This document shows, piece by piece, positions 61,101-64,000 of a stretch of 64,000 bases of DNA (position 1 is its first letter; each line of letters begins with the position of its first letter). The DNA is from Euborellia annulipes (Eukaryota; Arthropoda; Insecta; Dermaptera; Anisolabididae), in contig JAKCPI010000307.1 in the NCBI GenBank assembly GCA_023213315.1, positions 17,612-81,611 on the forward strand, given 5' to 3'. The notes below the pieces were generated by a model that was given only the letters and a program-made list of their open reading frames with translations, searched no databases and was not told the origin of the DNA. The position numbers and the translations under genes were made by a program.

Positions 61101-62706
61101 TCAAATTGAAAATTGACATTTTTGTCTATATTTTATTTAAATTGTATAATTTAATTAAAATGTTTTGAATTTGTGTTAAATTTCTTTAGAATTTATAAAA
61201 CATATATATTGAGCTGAACCCAGGTAAAGCACAAGCCATTTCGTCCCGACTACCTGGACTGAGCCCAACTTTGATGAGAGTCTACGATAAAGAGATTACT
61301 TACACTGAGAGGGTAAAAAAGATCTGGGCATGGTAATTAATAGGACACGCGTGAGTCAGATCTGCCTCCCTTTCTCCTCTGCATGTTGGTCATGTTCACA
61401 CCAATGTGGGATAGGTCTGATTAAGGTTCTTGTACTTCCCCGCTTCCTATATGGAGACTTGGTTTTTTTTTATTTTGGAGTTTAGGCCTTCAGAGCGGTC
61501 TAATTGTGGTTTATTTGTAAAAATTTTGTAATTTTTGTAATTGTAATTTTTACAAATAAACCACAGTACTTATACTTCCCCTCTATGAAAGCCTAAACTC
61601 TAAAATAAAAAAGTCCAAGTCTCCATATAGGAAGCGGGAAGTGCAAGTACTGTGGCTTATTTGTAAAAATTACAATTACAAAAATTAGTTAAACCGAAAA
61701 TCAAATTCTTTTACTATTGGTCTTTTTTTAATATGGATGCGTCATCTCCTGTGGTTAATTGAGATCATGCGCTCAATTATTTTACAATCTCTCAAAAATA
61801 AATGCACTAAAGATGGCCCCCGTATAGGAACAGAAATATTTGCAAATAAATTGATGTGATGAGACAGAAAAGGAAGCTGGCTTTTTCTCCTGAAACGAAT
61901 GGATTCATCCCTCCTAAACCAATAAAAATCTCTCTGCTCTAATCTTCCATCCTACTGTCGCATTACCTGGAAAAACTTTAGATATATAATTACAGGAGAA
62001 ATTAAGATTAATAATGAAAATTAAAAATTTAATATATATTATTGGTATTTTAATATATATAGTCGATTATCGATAATTCGGAATTTTTTGTTAACTCTTC
62101 AGTTATAAACTTCGGTAAAACGAAAAACTGCTGTGTATTTTGATATTGATTGTGGTGTGAAAAGTTCCCCCGATCCAACCAAGATACAAGACATTTTTTT
62201 TTTTTTTTCAAATTTATTTTTGTAGTCTCCTTGTAAGTCACTTCGATACTTCCGCGTCTTTCTCTTCAAAATAATGGGATGGCCACTTCATTTGACGACA
62301 ATTAGGGTGGTCAAACCACAATTCGTGGATCAAGGAAACCACTGATGTGTGAGCAAAGACGGCACCCAACGCGCAGACAGCTTTCTCATGCCTAAATCTT
62401 TCAAAATTCAATACATGACAAACGCGTTCTTACATTTTCATAGCCTCTGCAATCTCTCACGCATTGATTTGACGGTTGTTTATCACCATTTAAGCGATGT
62501 TTTCGAGTTTTGATGAAGGCATAGATATGTTCGAAACAAATGGTTAATTAATTTTAATGAAATTAACGTTTTTTTTTTTTTTTTTTAAATTAGATTCCAA
62601 ACTCCGCTTAGTCCTGAGGATTTTGGCTTCTCTATTCCAAGAGAGACTTCAGATAAAGAACAACTCACTGAAGCTGTGCCTATGGAAGATCGAGGCACCC
62701 TTGCGA
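58171..62706 (+). CDS. syd: JNK-interacting protein 3/4 (sunday driver), 5' part
   Basis: JIP3/JIP4 are scaffolds that link kinesin-1 and dynein to cargo and JNK kinases. Supported exons: 58171-58473, 58585-58705, 59152-59341 and 59400-59538, in phase, about 150 codons. Residues 10-100 are the RH1 domain ([54 protein letters not shown]), followed by a long coiled coil ([38 protein letters not shown]). A further exon-like block, 62594-62706 (frame [20 protein letters not shown]), is open only in a phase that does not follow exon 4, so either a small exon lies between them or this block is alternative. The rest of this about 1200-aa protein lies beyond the window. Intron 4 holds two hAT MITEs. 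Confidence 0.92.
58928..58975 (-). ncRNA. Hammerhead relic in JIP3/4 intron 2
   Basis: Minus strand matches the 29.9-kb copy (GUAC...GAUGG, GGUC...GACC, GAAAUAUUUACC) but has CUUUAGA instead of CUGAUGA. Stem II is GGUC/GACC where the other copy has GACC/GGUC, a double compensatory change. Probably inactive. Confidence 0.5.
60264..60525. mobile_element. hAT-like MITE (CAAGGGCGGATAC family) in JIP3/4 intron 4
   Basis: 262 bp, perfect 8-bp duplication GTTCTAAT (60256-60263, 60526-60533). G run of 16 near the left end. Confidence 0.9.
60810..61084. mobile_element. hAT-like MITE (CAAGGGCGGATAC family) in JIP3/4 intron 4
   Basis: 275 bp, flanks TATGTTGA (60802-60809) and TATGTTGT (61085-61092), 7 of 8. 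It starts CTAGGGCGGATAC, a changed first base. Confidence 0.88.
61440..61690. repeat. Hairpin repeat with duplicated arm
   Basis: TTCCTATATGGAGACTTGG...GGTTTATTTGTAAAAATT is followed by its complement, and part of that arm (TGTGGCTTATTTGTAAAAATTAC) is then repeated once more in the original orientation. Confidence 0.7.
61795..61855 (+). ncRNA. Hammerhead relic
   Basis: UGCA-CUAAAGA (G5 to A), a G/C-rich but poor stem II, GAAAUAUU-UGCA. Same subfamily as 12.78 and 45.12 kb, judging by the TTGCAAATAAATT downstream. Confidence 0.45.
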
Positions 62707-63260
62707 GTAATTTAAAATTTTACTTTTTATTTGCAATCTTTTTTAGCTATTTAGAAAGTAAAATAGAGGTAATCTGCGTTCCTAAAAAAAAAAGCGAATC
62801 TGTTGTTAAACGAAACATTTAGTCGTAAATTCCCTTGGAGTGGGGAGAAAATGACGTTGGAAAAGAAACAGAATAAAGAAATAAAATTCGGCGGAATATA
62901 ACGACTTCCCGCAAAGGATCTAACTTCTGTCTTTCGGATTAGTTGTTTATTCTGTTTCCTATCACAACGCATTTTCACGATATTTTCAAATTTTTTCGAA
63001 TATTTATAGAGTTACTTAAACTCACGTTTAAGATAACATCTGGTCAACTCGATTTTTTGGGATCAGGCTAAATCGTGATTGACTTCCCAAAAACTTTTCG
63101 TATATTCTTATGGAGTGGGATGTCTCTGTGTGTGTGTGTGTGTGTGTGTGTAAACACGATTGCTTAAAAACTCAAGCGGCCAGGTCGATGACATTTGGTC
63201 TCCTTACACTAAAATTGTAGATTTCCTAATAACTTTTGGAGTAAATACATCACCCGGTAG
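62707..63260. other. No exon recognised; contains a (TG)n tract
   Basis: Part of the JIP3/4 gene region. A GT/TG dinucleotide repeat of about 25 nt spans 63127-63151. Confidence 0.5.
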
Positions 63261-63759
63261 CAAGGGCGGATACAAGTGGGGGAATACGCGTAATTACCCC
63301 TCCCCCCCCGAGATTCGGAAAAATGGGAAAATTTTTGATACCGCGAACGCAACATGAAAAATTATTGACCCGGCGGGGAAAAAATTTTGCCCTCTAAAAA
63401 AAAAAGGTAAAATATTTATCCGGCTGGGAAAAATTTTTATGGTTCCGCGAACGGAACATGAAAAAAATTTTGTTCCGCGAACGGCACATGTAAAAATTTT
63501 TGGTTCCGCGGCCGGGAAAAAAATTTTGGGTCTCTAAAAAGGTAAAAAATATTTTTTCCGGATGGGAAAAATTTTTGGTTCCGCGAGCGGGGCACATGAA
63601 AAAATTTTTGGTTCCGGCGAAAAACAAAATTTTTCGTAGAAAAACTTTTGAGACCAGCCCCCCCCCCCCCCGAAAAAAATTTCTATGTACTCCCCTGGTG
63701 CTGTGCGACGAGTCACACCAGATTAACCCCCCCGAGAAACACCTCTTGATCCGCCCTTG
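63261..63759. mobile_element. Long member of the CAAGGGCGGATAC hAT family with internal tandem units
   Basis: 499 bp, twice the usual length. Flanks CCCGGTAG (63253-63260) and CCTGGTAG (63760-63767). The middle consists of diverged repeats of a GGTTCCGCGAACGGnACATG + GGGAAAAATTTTT unit (about 63350-63620) that is absent from the short copies. Confidence 0.85.
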
Positions 63760-63767
63760 CCTGGTAG

Positions 63768-63955
63768 TAGTAATTTACCCAAAAAGTTTTTTCAAAAATT
63801 TTGAAATTTTCAATTTTTTGACTTATTATGAAAAAATATCTCTTTTATGAAAAGTTTTTATTCTTTGACTTTTTTTTCAAAAAACTGAACAACTGAAAAC
63901 TACATTAGAAAATTCGAAATAACCAACGAAGAAAAGAAATTTTTCGTAAATTTTG

Positions 63956-63987
<32 letters not shown>

Positions 63988-64000
63988 AACAAAATCATAC
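63768..64000. other. No gene found to window end
   Basis: AT-rich, with an A run of about 30 near 63954-63983. Confidence 0.5.

Noticed and set aside
62505..62545. TTTGATGAAGGCATAGATATGTTCGAAAC resembling a hammerhead
   Set aside because: C3 is U and no NUH follows GAAAC within reach; stem II depends on two G-U pairs. At best an old relic.
63394..63850. Several open frames rich in Phe, Lys and Arg
   Set aside because: They translate the internal tandem units of the hAT element and have no protein similarity.
1..64000. CRISPR arrays, operons, bacterial promoters
   Set aside because: No regularly spaced direct repeats; gene structure, introns and repeats are those of an animal nuclear genome.

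Overview
This window is AT-rich animal nuclear DNA, most likely from an arthropod and probably a hexapod. The evidence is a set of single-copy metazoan genes with short GT-AG introns, including a PGRP-SA-like immune receptor and an insect-type DEAF1. These genes sit in a very dense bed of short DNA transposons, foldback repeats and retroelement relics. I cannot name the species. Only seven protein-coding genes are well supported; most other open frames are chance frames in AT-rich or repeat sequence.

Layout. Positions 1-3.9 kb hold relics of a Ty3/gypsy gag, a P-element/THAP9-like transposase and a second Ty3/gypsy element, all on the minus strand. RpL15 occupies 7.8-12.2 kb (plus, four coding exons), with a U14-like C/D snoRNA in intron 2 and a nested foldback in intron 3. 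From 13 to 21.5 kb I see no protein gene. Instead there are short exon-like blocks whose introns carry box C/D snoRNA candidates about 70-80 nt upstream of each acceptor, and the unit is duplicated (about 15.0-16.5 and 19.5-21.5 kb). U2A' (minus, 25.4-27.0 kb) and MECR (plus, 27.9-29.0 kb) are divergent neighbours. Positions 29-40 kb are repeats. DEAF1 (minus, 40.6-52.9 kb, nine coding exons, about 505 aa) contains a complete PGRP gene on the opposite strand in its seventh intron. A U1-like zinc-finger gene (54.3-55.6 kb) and the 5' part of a JIP3/4 (sunday driver) gene (58.2 kb onward, cut off by the window edge) complete the set.

The most notable signal is non-coding. At least nine places have the complete conserved core of a type I hammerhead ribozyme (CUGANGA, stem II, GAAA, NUH), with covarying stems I and II and a minimal stem III. 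At least eight more are decayed copies. Several occur as inverted pairs in the two arms of near-perfect palindromes (50.8-51.1, 56.0-56.5, 38.8-39.0 kb). Hammerheads with minimal stem III are known from Penelope-like elements and retrozymes, but the paired foldback arrangement and the density here deserve study. Many hAT MITEs keep their 8-bp target duplications, and two have paralogous empty sites inside the window.
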